Positions 6,420 to 13,453 are shown, numbered from the stretch's first letter. The stretch: DNA of 31,029 bases from 2-01-FULL-39-28 sp964436165 (GCA_964436165.1 CAYTBY010000011.1:1-31029), one strand, 5' to 3'. The notes: generated by a model not told the origin, from the sequence alone. Made by a program: numbers and translations.

Positions 6420-6587
6420 GCTCATTAACAATCTGTCTGTTCGCCCCGACGCTACGGTCGGGGAGCCGACAGAATCGTCGGCTTTAACAAGCTCCGGATG
6501 GAATGTCCTGAGGAATTCTCCAAGGGAATGGCTGTTCGCAGCGCTCTTCACCGGTAGGACTTAGGGCCTATCGCTGAGAGGTGTTAG
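6420..6587 (+). ncRNA. Long structured leader of unknown type
   Basis: After the double hairpin at 6443-6485, the rest contains a closing pair GTCCT...AGGAC around several smaller stems and ends with GAGAGGTG, a good Shine-Dalgarno for the ATG at 6588. I compared it by eye with SRP RNA, tmRNA, RNase P RNA and the TPP, c-di-GMP-I and T-box consensus sequences and found no match. It could be a regulatory leader or an independent small RNA. Confidence 0.4.
6443..6485 (+). repeat. Tandem double-hairpin repeat, copy 1
   Basis: CCCCGAC/GTCGGGG is followed at once by GCCGAC/GTCGGC. The same pair of hairpins, reverse-complemented and with compensatory differences, is at 30663-30703. Confidence 0.75.
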
Positions 6588-7364
6588 ATGGAAATGTTCT
6601 TGTTGTTTTGGCCGTTGTGGCTGTATCTGATTTTTGAAATCGCGGTGGTGGTTATTTTCCTTTCTTGGATTAATGGCGATTTAGAAAAACCCTGGTGCTG
6701 GCTCAAGGGCTTGCGGAAAACTTACTTTTTATCAGGGAAGTCGGAAGGTGAGTATATTAAGGAAACCCCCGCTAAATTTCGAAGTTCGGTACAACGCTAT
6801 GACTCTTGGGGCTATCTGCAGAAGTCAGTGATCGAAATAAATCGAGGATTATTTCGTCGACGAAGTGCGATTTATGGCAATGCTGCCAGATTTTGGAAAA
6901 TCACTGGAGGTACTGAATTTTCACTTCCCGGAATGGTCGTTCTAGAAAATAAGGCAGGGCTTATGGTCGAAAGGGCGCTTAAGCTAATTAATACTTATCA
7001 GTCACTTGGTGATATGCTTGATCGGATTGCCGAGTTGGAGAAAGATCTTGGTTCATCTCAATTTCAGTGTGAGGAATTTTGTAAACGCTTAATTGAAACT
7101 CAGAGAGAATTAGAAACTGCCAATGATAGACGTTGGGAATGGCTAGCTATTGTTGAAGCCCTCCTTGAGATTATAGAGAGCGATAGACAGCGCTATAAAT
7201 CAGAACCAGCACAGCATATACGCGAATGTATTTCTAGGGCATATTCTAGTATGCGGTCAGTAAGAGAACCTAAGGCAGATCCCAATACGGTGCATAAGTG
7301 GTCTTCTGCATTTAACGAAATTATAAAAACAGCACGATCCAGATCTACTCGAGTTAAGGTCTAA
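6588..7364 (+). CDS. Membrane-anchored coiled-coil protein of unknown function
   Basis: The product is 258 aa. Residues about 5-28 form one N-terminal hydrophobic segment and the rest is predicted cytoplasmic and helical, with coiled-coil-like stretches around 130-190 (LGDMLDRIAELEKDL, LIETQRELETANDR). No enzyme motif is recognised. It has a strong Shine-Dalgarno (GAGAGGTG), its own promoter and its own terminator, so it is an independent unit between fusA and tuf. Possibly a membrane-tethered structural protein, but this is a guess. Confidence 0.75.
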   Translation: MEMFLLFWPLWLYLIFEIAVVVIFLSWINGDLEKPWCWLKGLRKTYFLSGKSEGEYIKETPAKFRSSVQRYDSWGYLQKSVIEINRGLFRRRSAIYGNAARFWKITGGTEFSLPGMVVLENKAGLMVERALKLINTYQSLGDMLDRIAELEKDLGSSQFQCEEFCKRLIETQRELETANDRRWEWLAIVEALLEIIESDRQRYKSEPAQHIRECISRAYSSMRSVREPKADPNTVHKWSSAFNEIIKTARSRSTRVKV

Positions 7365-7374
7365 TCAATTTATT

Positions 7375-7400
7375 CCCCGGCCAGAAATGGCCGGGTTTAA
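7375..7400 (+). terminator. Terminator after the coiled-coil protein gene
   Basis: CCCGGCCA, loop, TGGCCGGG, TTT. Strong GC stem with a short T tract. Confidence 0.8.
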
Positions 7401-7451
7401 TTTATATAAGCAAATATTATACGTGCCATTTTCGAAACCTTTGCGAAGCAT

Positions 7452-7607
7452 GATAAGCGAGGGTAAGTGGCTTCGAGGAACATCCCGCAGGCGATTTGGC
7501 TCGGTCTCTGCCATAGCAGAGCAAATCGCCGAGGGCGAAGAAATTTTTGCCGCTGGAGCAAAAATATTCTGTTTCCGAGAAGCTATTACCCAAGCTTATT
7601 TATCGAG
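7452..7607 (+). repeat. Three-stem structured repeat, copy B
   Basis: Same plan as copy A at 5300-5421, in the opposite orientation. The closing stem GGGTAAGTGGCTTC pairs with GAAGCTATTACCC. The first hairpin is GGCGATTTG/CAAATCGCC and the second TTTTTGC/GCAAAAA with loop CGCTGGA. GAGGAACATCCCGCAGGCG, CGCCGAGGGCGAAGAAA and TTCTGTTTCCGA are conserved between copies. Apparent ORFs across it are not supported. Confidence 0.8.
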
Positions 7608-7640
7608 GTTGAGAAAATGGGGAGGATAATATTTTCGAGG

Positions 7641-7669
7641 TTGCATTTTTTACGACTTTTTAATAATAT
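7641..7669 (+). promoter_or_regulatory. Promoter giving a near-leaderless transcript
   Basis: TTGCAT, 17 nt, TAATAT (7664-7669). The -10 box ends 7 nt before the ATG at 7677, so the mRNA would begin at or very near the start codon. Confidence 0.65.
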
Positions 7670-7676
7670 ACACGAG

Positions 7677-7973
7677 ATGGACATTAAGGAATTAAAAAAG
7701 TTAATAAAGGACTCGACCGCGGTTTTAGTGTTGGATAATGGTGAGCCGTCATTTGTATTGATTGGTTATAGTATGTATAAAGACCTCATCTCCAATAAGA
7801 CCGAGGAAAAAGAGATAAAAATAACCCAAGCCAGTAACGGTTACGCTTTGAATAACCATAGTTTTCACGAAAGAGAGAGCGAAATACTCGACCGGTTGAA
7901 TAAAGAGATTTTGGCCCTCAAGAGTCAGATAGAAGTAGAAGAGAAGGGATTATCAAGTTCCGGGCTTGACTAG
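7677..7973 (+). CDS. Small Phd-like protein (possible antitoxin)
   Basis: The product is 98 aa from ATG 7677. The N-terminal half (MDIKELKKLIKDS... VLDNGEPSFVLIGYSMYKDL) resembles the prevent-host-death/YefM pattern, with a short helix, a strand and DNGEPSFVL. The C-terminal half has a coiled-coil-like helix (LDRLNKEILALKSQIEVEE). No toxin gene follows; tuf does. The longer frame from 7467 runs through the structured repeat and is rejected, because a promoter ends 7 nt before this ATG. The family assignment is a weak visual match. Confidence 0.6.
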   Translation: MDIKELKKLIKDSTAVLVLDNGEPSFVLIGYSMYKDLISNKTEEKEIKITQASNGYALNNHSFHERESEILDRLNKEILALKSQIEVEEKGLSSSGLD

Positions 7974-7994
7974 GGGCAGTGATTAGATTAAAAT
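7966..7994 (+). promoter_or_regulatory. Promoter for tuf
   Basis: TTGACT, 17 nt, TAAAAT, overlapping the end of the small Phd-like gene. It would give tuf its own transcript with a 5' leader of about 145 nt. Confidence 0.65.
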
Positions 7995-8102
7995 AGAACT
8001 TACGTATAACATTAAGTATTAGTCTGCGAACTAAGTGAATAGATAGAATAAAAATGACTACCCGCCTTCGTTTCGCCTATCGGCGGACTTCGGCGAGGTG
8101 CT

Positions 8103-8141
8103 CATAATTGTAGCTATTCGCTGCGCTCATAGACAATTATG
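8103..8141 (+). repeat. Hairpin ending two bases before the tuf start
   Basis: CATAATTGT (8103-8111) and ACAATTATG (8133-8141) pair perfectly, with an inner CTAT/ATAG. The right arm abuts GC-ATG of tuf, the same geometry as the spacers between ribosomal protein genes. Confidence 0.7.
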
Positions 8142-8143
8142 GC

Positions 8144-9346
8144 ATGGCAGGAAAATTTGAAAGAACTAAGCCGCACTTAAATGTCGGCACAATCGGTCAC
8201 GTTGACCACGGTAAGACCACTCTAACCGCGGCAATTTTGCATACTTTAAATTTATATAAAGACGAGGGTTATAGCGCTCGAGTTGAGGCTGTTGACCAAA
8301 TTGATAATGCTCCGGAAGAAAAGGCCAGAGGCATTACGATTGCTTTGCATCATTCGGAATACGAGACCCCGAAAAGACACTATGCTCACGTCGATGCTCC
8401 AGGCCACCAAGACTACATCAAGAACATGATTACCGGTGCCGCTCAAATGGATGCCGCTGTTTTGGTTGTTGCGGCTTCTGACGGACCAATGCCCCAAACC
8501 CGAGAACACATTCTTCTTGCCAGACAGGTTGGTGTGCCGTATCTTATGGTATTTTTGAATAAAGTTGATCAGGTTGATGATCCGGAAATGATTGATTTGG
8601 TTGAAACTGAAATAAGAGAACTTCTTAACAAATATCAGTTCCCAGGAGACAAGACCCCGATAATTCGCGGTTCTGGATTAAAAGCTCTTGCAGGCACATC
8701 AAAAACTGACGAATGGGTGTTGAAAGTCAAAGATCTTATTGATCAGCTCGATGCTTATGTTCCTGATCCTGTCCGTGAAACCGATAAGCCATTCTTGATG
8801 CCGGTTGAGGATATTTTCTCCATTGAAGGCCGAGGCACGGTTGTTACCGGAAGAATAGAACGAGGCATGGTTAAAGTGAACGAGGAAGTTGAGGTTGTGG
8901 GACTTAAACCAACTGCCAAGACGGTTGTTACTGGTATCGAAATGTTTAACAAATCACTCGATGAGGGTATGGCCGGTGATAATGCCGGAATTTTACTTAG
9001 GGGCGTTAAAAAAGAAGACATTGAAAGAGGACAGGTTTTGGCTAAACCGGGAACCATTACTCCCCATACTGAATTTGATGCCGAGATCTATGTTCTGACC
9101 AAAGAAGAGGGCGGACGACACACCCCGTTCTTCAAAGGTTACAAACCCCAATTTTATTTCCGAACCACTGATGTTACTGGTGAAGTAATTCTTCCTGAAG
9201 GAACTGAAATGGTTATGCCTGGCGATACTGCCAATTTGAAAGTTAAATTAATTGCTCCGATTGCGATGCAAGAGAAACAACGATTTGCTATCCGAGAAGG
9301 GGGCAAGACCGTCGGCGCGGGAGTGGTAACGAAGATACATGTATAG
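8144..9346 (+). CDS. tuf: Elongation factor Tu
   Basis: EF-Tu delivers aminoacyl-tRNA to the ribosome. The product is 400 aa, full length. Motifs: GHVDHGKTT (G1), the RGITI switch I region, HVDAPGHQDY (G3, with Ala where most EF-Tu proteins have Cys, DCPGH), NKVDQVDD (G4) and GSGLKAL (G5). Domains II and III follow (GRGTVVTGRIERG; FAIREGGKTVGAGVVTKI). It lies between an accessory block and rpsJ, with its own promoter. The G3 Ala is the main departure seen. Confidence 0.98.
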   Translation: MAGKFERTKPHLNVGTIGHVDHGKTTLTAAILHTLNLYKDEGYSARVEAVDQIDNAPEEKARGITIALHHSEYETPKRHYAHVDAPGHQDYIKNMITGAAQMDAAVLVVAASDGPMPQTREHILLARQVGVPYLMVFLNKVDQVDDPEMIDLVETEIRELLNKYQFPGDKTPIIRGSGLKALAGTSKTDEWVLKVKDLIDQLDAYVPDPVRETDKPFLMPVEDIFSIEGRGTVVTGRIERGMVKVNEEVEVVGLKPTAKTVVTGIEMFNKSLDEGMAGDNAGILLRGVKKEDIERGQVLAKPGTITPHTEFDAEIYVLTKEEGGRHTPFFKGYKPQFYFRTTDVTGEVILPEGTEMVMPGDTANLKVKLIAPIAMQEKQRFAIREGGKTVGAGVVTKIHV

Positions 9347-9438
9347 TAACGCAAATCCGCGAATGACATGCGAATACTACAAATAAATTCTCAATAATTA
9401 TTTGCGGCATTCGCCTACATTTGTAGATTGGCGTTATG
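9347..9438 (+). repeat. Stop-to-start palindrome, family A copy 2 (tuf-rpsJ)
   Basis: It runs from the base after the tuf TAG to an ATG at 9436. The arms GCAAATCCGCGAATGACAT... and ...ACATTTGTAGATTGGCGTT pair imperfectly. Here the terminal ATG opens only a four-codon ORF before rpsJ. Confidence 0.85.
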
Positions 9439-9450
9439 TCAGCTCTTTAA
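9436..9450 (+). other. Four-codon mini-ORF before rpsJ
   Basis: ATG TCA GCT CTT TAA sits at the ATG that ends the palindrome and stops 5 nt before the rpsJ ATG in another frame. It may load ribosomes for re-initiation, or may be a chance result of a shifted start. Confidence 0.3.
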
Positions 9451-9455
9451 AGCAA

Positions 9456-9797
9456 ATGGCAACGAAAAAAGACAAAGAAAAAGAAAAAGAAGTAAGTCAA
9501 AGAATACGCATCAAACTGCGGGCGTATGATAATAAGATAATTGATAAATCTGCCCAGCAAATAGTTGATACGATTGAACGGAACGGCGGTAAACCCACCG
9601 GTCCTGTTCCGTTGCCGACGGAGATACACAAATATACTGTGAACCGCTCAGCGTTTATAGATAAAAATTCCCGCGAGCAGTTCGAAATGCGAACTCACAA
9701 GAGGATAATCGATGTTCCCGATCCAACCCCGAAGATAATTGATTCATTAATGAACCTCAATCTTCCGGCGGGGGTAGATATAGAGGTTAAGATGTAA
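9456..9797 (+). CDS. rpsJ: 30S ribosomal protein uS10
   Basis: uS10 is in the 30S head and also acts as the NusE transcription factor. The product is 113 aa from ATG 9456. It has a lysine/glutamate-rich N-terminal tail, then QRIRIKLRAYDNKIIDKSA, GPVPLPTEIHKYTVNRSAF and the C-terminal HKRIIDVPDPTPKIIDSLM. A longer frame beginning at 9402 would translate the palindrome and is rejected. The gene follows tuf and is separated from the rest of the S10 operon by about 1 kb of accessory sequence. Confidence 0.95.
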   Translation: MATKKDKEKEKEVSQRIRIKLRAYDNKIIDKSAQQIVDTIERNGGKPTGPVPLPTEIHKYTVNRSAFIDKNSREQFEMRTHKRIIDVPDPTPKIIDSLMNLNLPAGVDIEVKM

Positions 9798-9835
9798 TGA
9801 TAAGATTGGTGTCGGGGTGATAATATTAAGATAAT

Positions 9836-10045
9836 ATGGATACAATAACTATTCCCAGAAGAATAACAAAAAACGATGATTTGGTGATTGTGCCTCGCAG
9901 AGAATACGAGAGGATGCATCGTTTTTGGGAGTCGGCGGAAAGAATTACGGCGCAACAAAAAAAGGCGGTACACAAGGGTTTCCGTGAAATAGTGCAAGGG
10001 AAATTTTTTACTTCTAAACAAGTAAAGCATGAATTGGGAATATAG
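9836..10045 (+). CDS. Small antitoxin-like protein
   Basis: The product is 69 aa. The N-terminal MDTITIPRRITKNDDLVIVPRREYER looks like an AbrB/Phd-type swapped-strand DNA-binding segment often found in antitoxins, followed by a helical C-terminal tail. It overlaps the start of the RelE-like fragment at 10029 by 17 nt, the usual antitoxin-toxin arrangement. No clear Shine-Dalgarno motif. The antitoxin role is inferred from length, pattern and neighbour. Confidence 0.6.
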   Translation: MDTITIPRRITKNDDLVIVPRREYERMHRFWESAERITAQQKKAVHKGFREIVQGKFFTSKQVKHELGI

Positions 10046-10178
10046 GTTGTCAGACAAAGCGCTAAAGAGGCTTAAGAAATTTCCAAGAAAAGATATGGTG
10101 CGAATTTATGAAACACTTGAAGCGATGAAAAGGGACCCATTGAATATTCCGGAGATTGAGCGCAGGCAGAGCCATTAA
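10029..10178 (+). pseudogene. RelE-type toxin with an internal deletion
   Basis: The 49-aa frame starts MNWEYRLSDKALKRLKKFPR, a typical RelE/ParE-fold N-terminus of helix-rich mRNA interferases. At about residue 40 it jumps to PEIERRQSH, which resembles the C-terminal strand of such toxins. The middle beta-sheet region with its Arg-rich motif (usually about 35-40 residues) is missing, so the toxin is probably inactive. It may be an in-frame deletion in a decayed toxin-antitoxin pair. It could also be a short intact peptide. Confidence 0.6.
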
Positions 10179-10232
10179 ATTAAAATCGAACAGGTTTTAA
10201 TTGAACGAGGTATTAAATATTAAAAATTAACC

Positions 10233-10478
10233 ATGAGCGAACCAACAGAACCAATAATTGAAGGCGAGCCGTTTCCACTTGATGGGGAGCCAGTAGGAGT
10301 TGGACCAAAAGAACCAAAAGTTGAGATGGAAAAGGAGATTGAGTTAACTGAAGAAGAGCAAAGACAGATTTACAATGCGCTAAGTTTTTATCTTGAGAGA
10401 TCAGATGGTTTAGAAAAAAAAGATGAAAAAGTAATTAAAGGTTTACTTGCTAATAAATTTAAAGACCTAGATAAATAA
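10233..10478 (+). CDS. Acidic 81-aa hypothetical protein
   Basis: The N-terminal 35 residues are rich in Pro, Glu and Gly (MSEPTEPIIEGEPFPLDGEP) and look disordered. The C-terminal part is helical (ELTEEEQRQIYNALSFYLERSDG). There is no membrane segment or known motif. ATG 10233 has no Shine-Dalgarno. It lies between the toxin remnant and the promoter-distal part of the S10 operon. Confidence 0.55.
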   Translation: MSEPTEPIIEGEPFPLDGEPVGVGPKEPKVEMEKEIELTEEEQRQIYNALSFYLERSDGLEKKDEKVIKGLLANKFKDLDK

Positions 10479-10482
10479 TTTT

Positions 10483-10532
10483 ATTACTTTACTTCCAGCC
10501 CTACGTCTAGGACTGGGGAATAAGGTAGTAAT
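10483..10532 (+). repeat. Imperfect hairpin after the acidic ORF
   Basis: ATTACTTTACTTCCAG pairs imperfectly with CTGGGGAATAAGGTAGTAAT. In the remaining gap to rplC (10533-10813) I see a 7-bp hairpin GGTTTTA/TAAAACC, a terminator and a family A palindrome, but no gene. Confidence 0.5.
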
Positions 10533-10687
10533 TTGATAGTAGAAGTTATCCTGATTAATCGAGGGGCTTGATCTCCTTGAGCAGGTTTATTAAAACTACG
10601 CTGTCCAAAAACTATCTTAATTAAACAGATTGGTTTTAAATATTTCTAAAACCACTTAAATAGACAGTTACAAAGATTTAGCTTGCT

Positions 10688-10715
10688 AATGCCGGCTGAG
10701 TCCGGTATTTTATTT
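10688..10715 (+). terminator. Terminator before rplC
   Basis: AATGCCGG, loop CTGAGT, CCGGTATT, then TTATTTG, a plausible intrinsic terminator. If it works, rplC needs its own promoter close to 10715-10813. I see no convincing one. Confidence 0.65.
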
Positions 10716-10722
10716 GTTTATG

Positions 10723-10816
10723 TAATGCAAATCCGCGAATGACATGCGAATGCAACAAATATCATTCCATGTATTTATTGGCGGTATTCGTGTTACATTT
10801 GTAGATTTGCGTTATG
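10723..10816 (+). repeat. Stop-to-start palindrome, family A copy 3 (before rplC)
   Basis: Arms TAATGCAAATCCGCGAATGA... and ...TACATTTGTAGATTTGCGTT; the last three bases are the rplC ATG. This is the only copy with no gene end directly at its left side. Confidence 0.85.
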
Positions 10817-11461
10817 AAGTTTATATTAGGAAAAAAATTAGGAATGTCGCAAGTTTACGACGAAAAAGGCGAAGTCATTCCAGTGACGGTTGTTGAGGCG
10901 GAGCCAAATACGGTTTTACAGGTGAAAAATATGGAGAAAGATAAATATGAAGCAGTTCAGGTTGGATTTGGCGTAAGAAAAGAAAAGAACATCAATAAAC
11001 AGCAAAAAGGTCATTTCAAAGATTTAGGCAGCTTCGAAGTCTTAAAAGAATTTAGAATGGATAGCAAAGGTAAAAAATCAAGAGGCCAAGAGCAGGATCC
11101 AAAATCGGAATTGACCATTGGTCAAAAAATCGATGTTTCTGTTTTTGCTCCCGGTGATGCGGTTAAGGTTACCGGTATGACTAAGGGTAAAGGATTTCAG
11201 GGTGTAGTTAAGAGGCACGGTTTTCATGGTATGCCCGCGAGCCATGGCGCCCATTCAGTTCTGCGTCATGCCGGTTCAATCGGCCAAAGATTTCCCCAGC
11301 ATACCCTTAAGGGAATGAGAATGGCCGGAAGAATGGGCTATGATAAATTAACCGTGAGGGGATTAAAAATTGTAGTAGTTGATAAGGAGAATAATCTGTT
11401 AGCGATCAAGGGAGCGGTGCCGGGGAATAAAGGCGGGATTTTAATGATACAATCGCAATAA
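10814..11461 (+). CDS. rplC: 50S ribosomal protein uL3
   Basis: uL3 helps start 50S assembly and reaches towards the peptidyl-transferase centre. The product is 215 aa, normal length. It begins MKFILGKKLGMSQVY and contains KGKGFQGVVKRHGFHG, the SHGAHSVLRHAGSIGQ loop and KGMRMAGRMGYDKLTV. The methylated-Gln loop region is recognisable but divergent. The ATG is the last triplet of the palindrome. rplD follows after 5 nt, one of only two junctions in the cluster without an inverted repeat. Confidence 0.97.
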   Translation: MKFILGKKLGMSQVYDEKGEVIPVTVVEAEPNTVLQVKNMEKDKYEAVQVGFGVRKEKNINKQQKGHFKDLGSFEVLKEFRMDSKGKKSRGQEQDPKSELTIGQKIDVSVFAPGDAVKVTGMTKGKGFQGVVKRHGFHGMPASHGAHSVLRHAGSIGQRFPQHTLKGMRMAGRMGYDKLTVRGLKIVVVDKENNLLAIKGAVPGNKGGILMIQSQ

Positions 11462-11466
11462 TTTAT

Positions 11467-12111
11467 ATGGATTTTCCATTATACAATCAAAGAGCAGAGA
11501 AAACTGGAAAAGTCAGTCTGTCCGACAAGGTTTTTGGTTTGCCAATGAACAAGGACTTGCTCTATCAAACTGTAACCTCCCAAATCGCCAATAAAAGACA
11601 GGTCAGTGCTCACTCAAAAGACAGGGGAGAAGTTCGCGGAGGTGGTAAGAAACCATGGCGGCAAAAGGGAACCGGTAATGCCAGGCACGGTTCGATACGA
11701 TCACCAATATGGAAAGGCGGAGGCGTAACATTCGGACCTAGAAATGACAAGATTTTTAAAAAAGGTATTAATAAAAAAATGGCCAGGAAAGCGTTGTTCG
11801 TAGCTCTTTCTTCCAAGGTAAAAGATAAAGAGCTGGTTGTGATGGATGAAGTTAAGTTGGAGAATTGGAAAACAAAGGAGATGGCCTCGGTGGTCAATAA
11901 GTTATCCGAACTTTTTTCAGCTAAACACGGCAGCTTGCTGTTTGTGACTGATAAGAAATTAGGAGACACCGTTGAAAGAGTCGCCAGAAATTTGCCAAAA
12001 GTTGATGTTATGGAGGCCAGAAACCTCAATGCTCTTGATGTTATTGCCAGGAAAAATTTAATTTTGTTAAAAGATTCAGTCGGTGTTATAGAGAAAAATT
12101 TTAAAGCATAA
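11467..12111 (+). CDS. rplD: 50S ribosomal protein uL4
   Basis: uL4 lines the peptide exit tunnel and in some bacteria regulates the S10 operon. The product is 214 aa. The tunnel loop is conserved: RGGGKKPWRQKGTGNARHGS, followed by SPIWKGGGVTFGPR. The C-terminal domain is alpha/beta, as is usual. It is spaced 5 nt from rplC and 2 nt from rplW, so translational coupling is likely for this trio. Confidence 0.97.
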   Translation: MDFPLYNQRAEKTGKVSLSDKVFGLPMNKDLLYQTVTSQIANKRQVSAHSKDRGEVRGGGKKPWRQKGTGNARHGSIRSPIWKGGGVTFGPRNDKIFKKGINKKMARKALFVALSSKVKDKELVVMDEVKLENWKTKEMASVVNKLSELFSAKHGSLLFVTDKKLGDTVERVARNLPKVDVMEARNLNALDVIARKNLILLKDSVGVIEKNFKA

Positions 12112-12113
12112 TC

Positions 12114-12533
12114 ATGGCCGCATTATTTAAAAGAACAAAAAAAAGTGAACCAAAGGATGAACTAAAAAATGTCGGGAACGAGGAGGCGAAATCAGATGAT
12201 TCTGCAGAGAGAGCGGGCGTTGGCAGTTCGGCTTTTTCCGGAGCAACCGGAACGAGTACTCACAGGGTTTTAAGAGGTTTTTACGTGAGTGAAAAAGCCA
12301 CAATGGGCGCTGGCGATAACCAGTATGTGTTCAGAGTTTTTAAAGATGCTAATAAATCAGAAATAAAAAAAGAAGTTTCGAAACTTTTTAATGTGAAAGT
12401 TAAAACCGTGAAGGTAATGAATATGCCTGAGAAGAGAAGGGATTTTGGAAAACATCCCGGATCAAGATCGGGATTTAAAAAAGCGATAGTTGTTCTTAGA
12501 GAAGGATATACGATAGGACAGGCGAAGCCGTAA
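12114..12533 (+). CDS. rplW: 50S ribosomal protein uL23 with N-terminal extension
   Basis: uL23 sits at the tunnel exit and docks trigger factor and SRP. The product is 139 aa, against about 95-100 in most bacteria. The first 48 or so residues are an added charged and Ser/Gly-rich stretch (KRTKKSEPKDEL...). The core starts at HRVLRGFYVSEKA, continues NQYVFRVFKDANKSEIKKEV and VKVKTVKVMNMP, and ends with KKAIVVLREG. The extension is probably flexible. Confidence 0.95.
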   Translation: MAALFKRTKKSEPKDELKNVGNEEAKSDDSAERAGVGSSAFSGATGTSTHRVLRGFYVSEKATMGAGDNQYVFRVFKDANKSEIKKEVSKLFNVKVKTVKVMNMPEKRRDFGKHPGSRSGFKKAIVVLREGYTIGQAKP

Positions 12534-12536
12534 TAG

Positions 12537-12625
12537 TAATGCAAATCCGCAAATGACACGCGAATGCAACAAATAAGAAAATCTTAATTTGCAGCATTCG
12601 TATAAATTTGTAGATTTGCGTTATG
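12537..12625 (+). repeat. Stop-to-start palindrome, family A copy 4 (rplW-rplB)
   Basis: TAATGCAAATCCGCAAATGA... pairs imperfectly with ...AAATTTGTAGATTTGCGTTA. The right end is the first ATG of rplB. Confidence 0.85.
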
Positions 12626-13453
12626 ATGATGAAGACCTACAACCCCACAACTCCATCAAGGAGACAGATGACAGGATACGACTTCTCTAAATTAAGCAAA
12701 GAAGCTCCTTTAAAGCGTTTTACTTTTTCAGTTCATCGATCTGTTGGACGGAATAACAAGGGCCGAGTAACAAGCCACTACCGCGGGGGAGGGGCAAAGC
12801 GTTTATATAGGCAAGTAGATTTTAGGCAGGACAAGGTGAATATTCCAGCTAAAGTTGTAGCTCTTGAATATGATCCCAATAGAACAACCAGAATAGCCCG
12901 GCTTCATTTTGCCGATGGAGAAAAAAGATATATACTTGCCCCTCAAGACTTGAATGTTGGAGATGAAATTATTACAACTGAACAAGCCCCGTTAAAGCCA
13001 GGCAATAGAATAAAACTCAAGAATATACCCCAAGGAAACCTGGTTCATAATATAGAGATTTTCCCAGGAGGCGGAGGTAAAATGGTTCGTTCGGCTGGTT
13101 CGGCGGCAACTGTTCTGGCCAGCGATAAGGGTTACGTTCAGCTTGTTATGCCCTCATCAGAAATACGGATGGTATCCGAGGATTGCTATGCCTCTATCGG
13201 CCAGTTATCTAATGCGGAGCATAGTACGATCGTTTTAGGTAAAGCCGGGCGTTCCAGGTGGTTGGGCAGAAGGCCGAAAGTCAGAGGTACAGTCAAGAAT
13301 CCGGTTGACCATCCTTATGGCGGAGGAGAAGGAAAACAGGGCAGAGGGACTAGAAGGCCCAAAACTGCCCAAGGCAAAGTTACCGGTGGGCATAAGACAA
13401 GAAATAAGAAAAAGAAATCAGGTAAATTTATTGTTCGAAGACGAACTAAGTAA
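12623..13453 (+). CDS. rplB: 50S ribosomal protein uL2
   Basis: uL2 is needed for peptidyl-transferase function and subunit joining. The product is 276 aa. It starts MMMKTYNPTTPSRR; three ATG codons in a row leave the exact start open. Characteristic stretches are GRNNKGRVTSHYRGGGAKR, PGNRIKLKNIP, GKAGRSRWLGRRPKVRG and the C-terminal VDHPYGGGEGKQGRGTRRPK with the catalytic-region His. The stop codon is the first triplet of the next palindrome. Confidence 0.98.
   Translation: MMMKTYNPTTPSRRQMTGYDFSKLSKEAPLKRFTFSVHRSVGRNNKGRVTSHYRGGGAKRLYRQVDFRQDKVNIPAKVVALEYDPNRTTRIARLHFADGEKRYILAPQDLNVGDEIITTEQAPLKPGNRIKLKNIPQGNLVHNIEIFPGGGGKMVRSAGSAATVLASDKGYVQLVMPSSEIRMVSEDCYASIGQLSNAEHSTIVLGKAGRSRWLGRRPKVRGTVKNPVDHPYGGGEGKQGRGTRRPKTAQGKVTGGHKTRNKKKKSGKFIVRRRTK

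Noticed and set aside
6420..6587. SRP RNA, tmRNA or TPP riboswitch
   Set aside because: GGGGCTC, CGGATGG and GCTGAGAG looked suggestive, but the conserved cores (the SRP GGAAGCAG loop region, the tmRNA tag reading frame, the second TPP half) are absent.
7387..7676. ORFs reading through 7387-7629 and the 5' part of 7467-7973
   Set aside because: They translate a terminator and structured repeat copy B. The promoter at 7641-7669 and ATG 7677 define the real gene.
9402..9455. N-terminal extension of uS10
   Set aside because: The extra residues come from the palindrome, and uS10 family sequence starts after ATG 9456.
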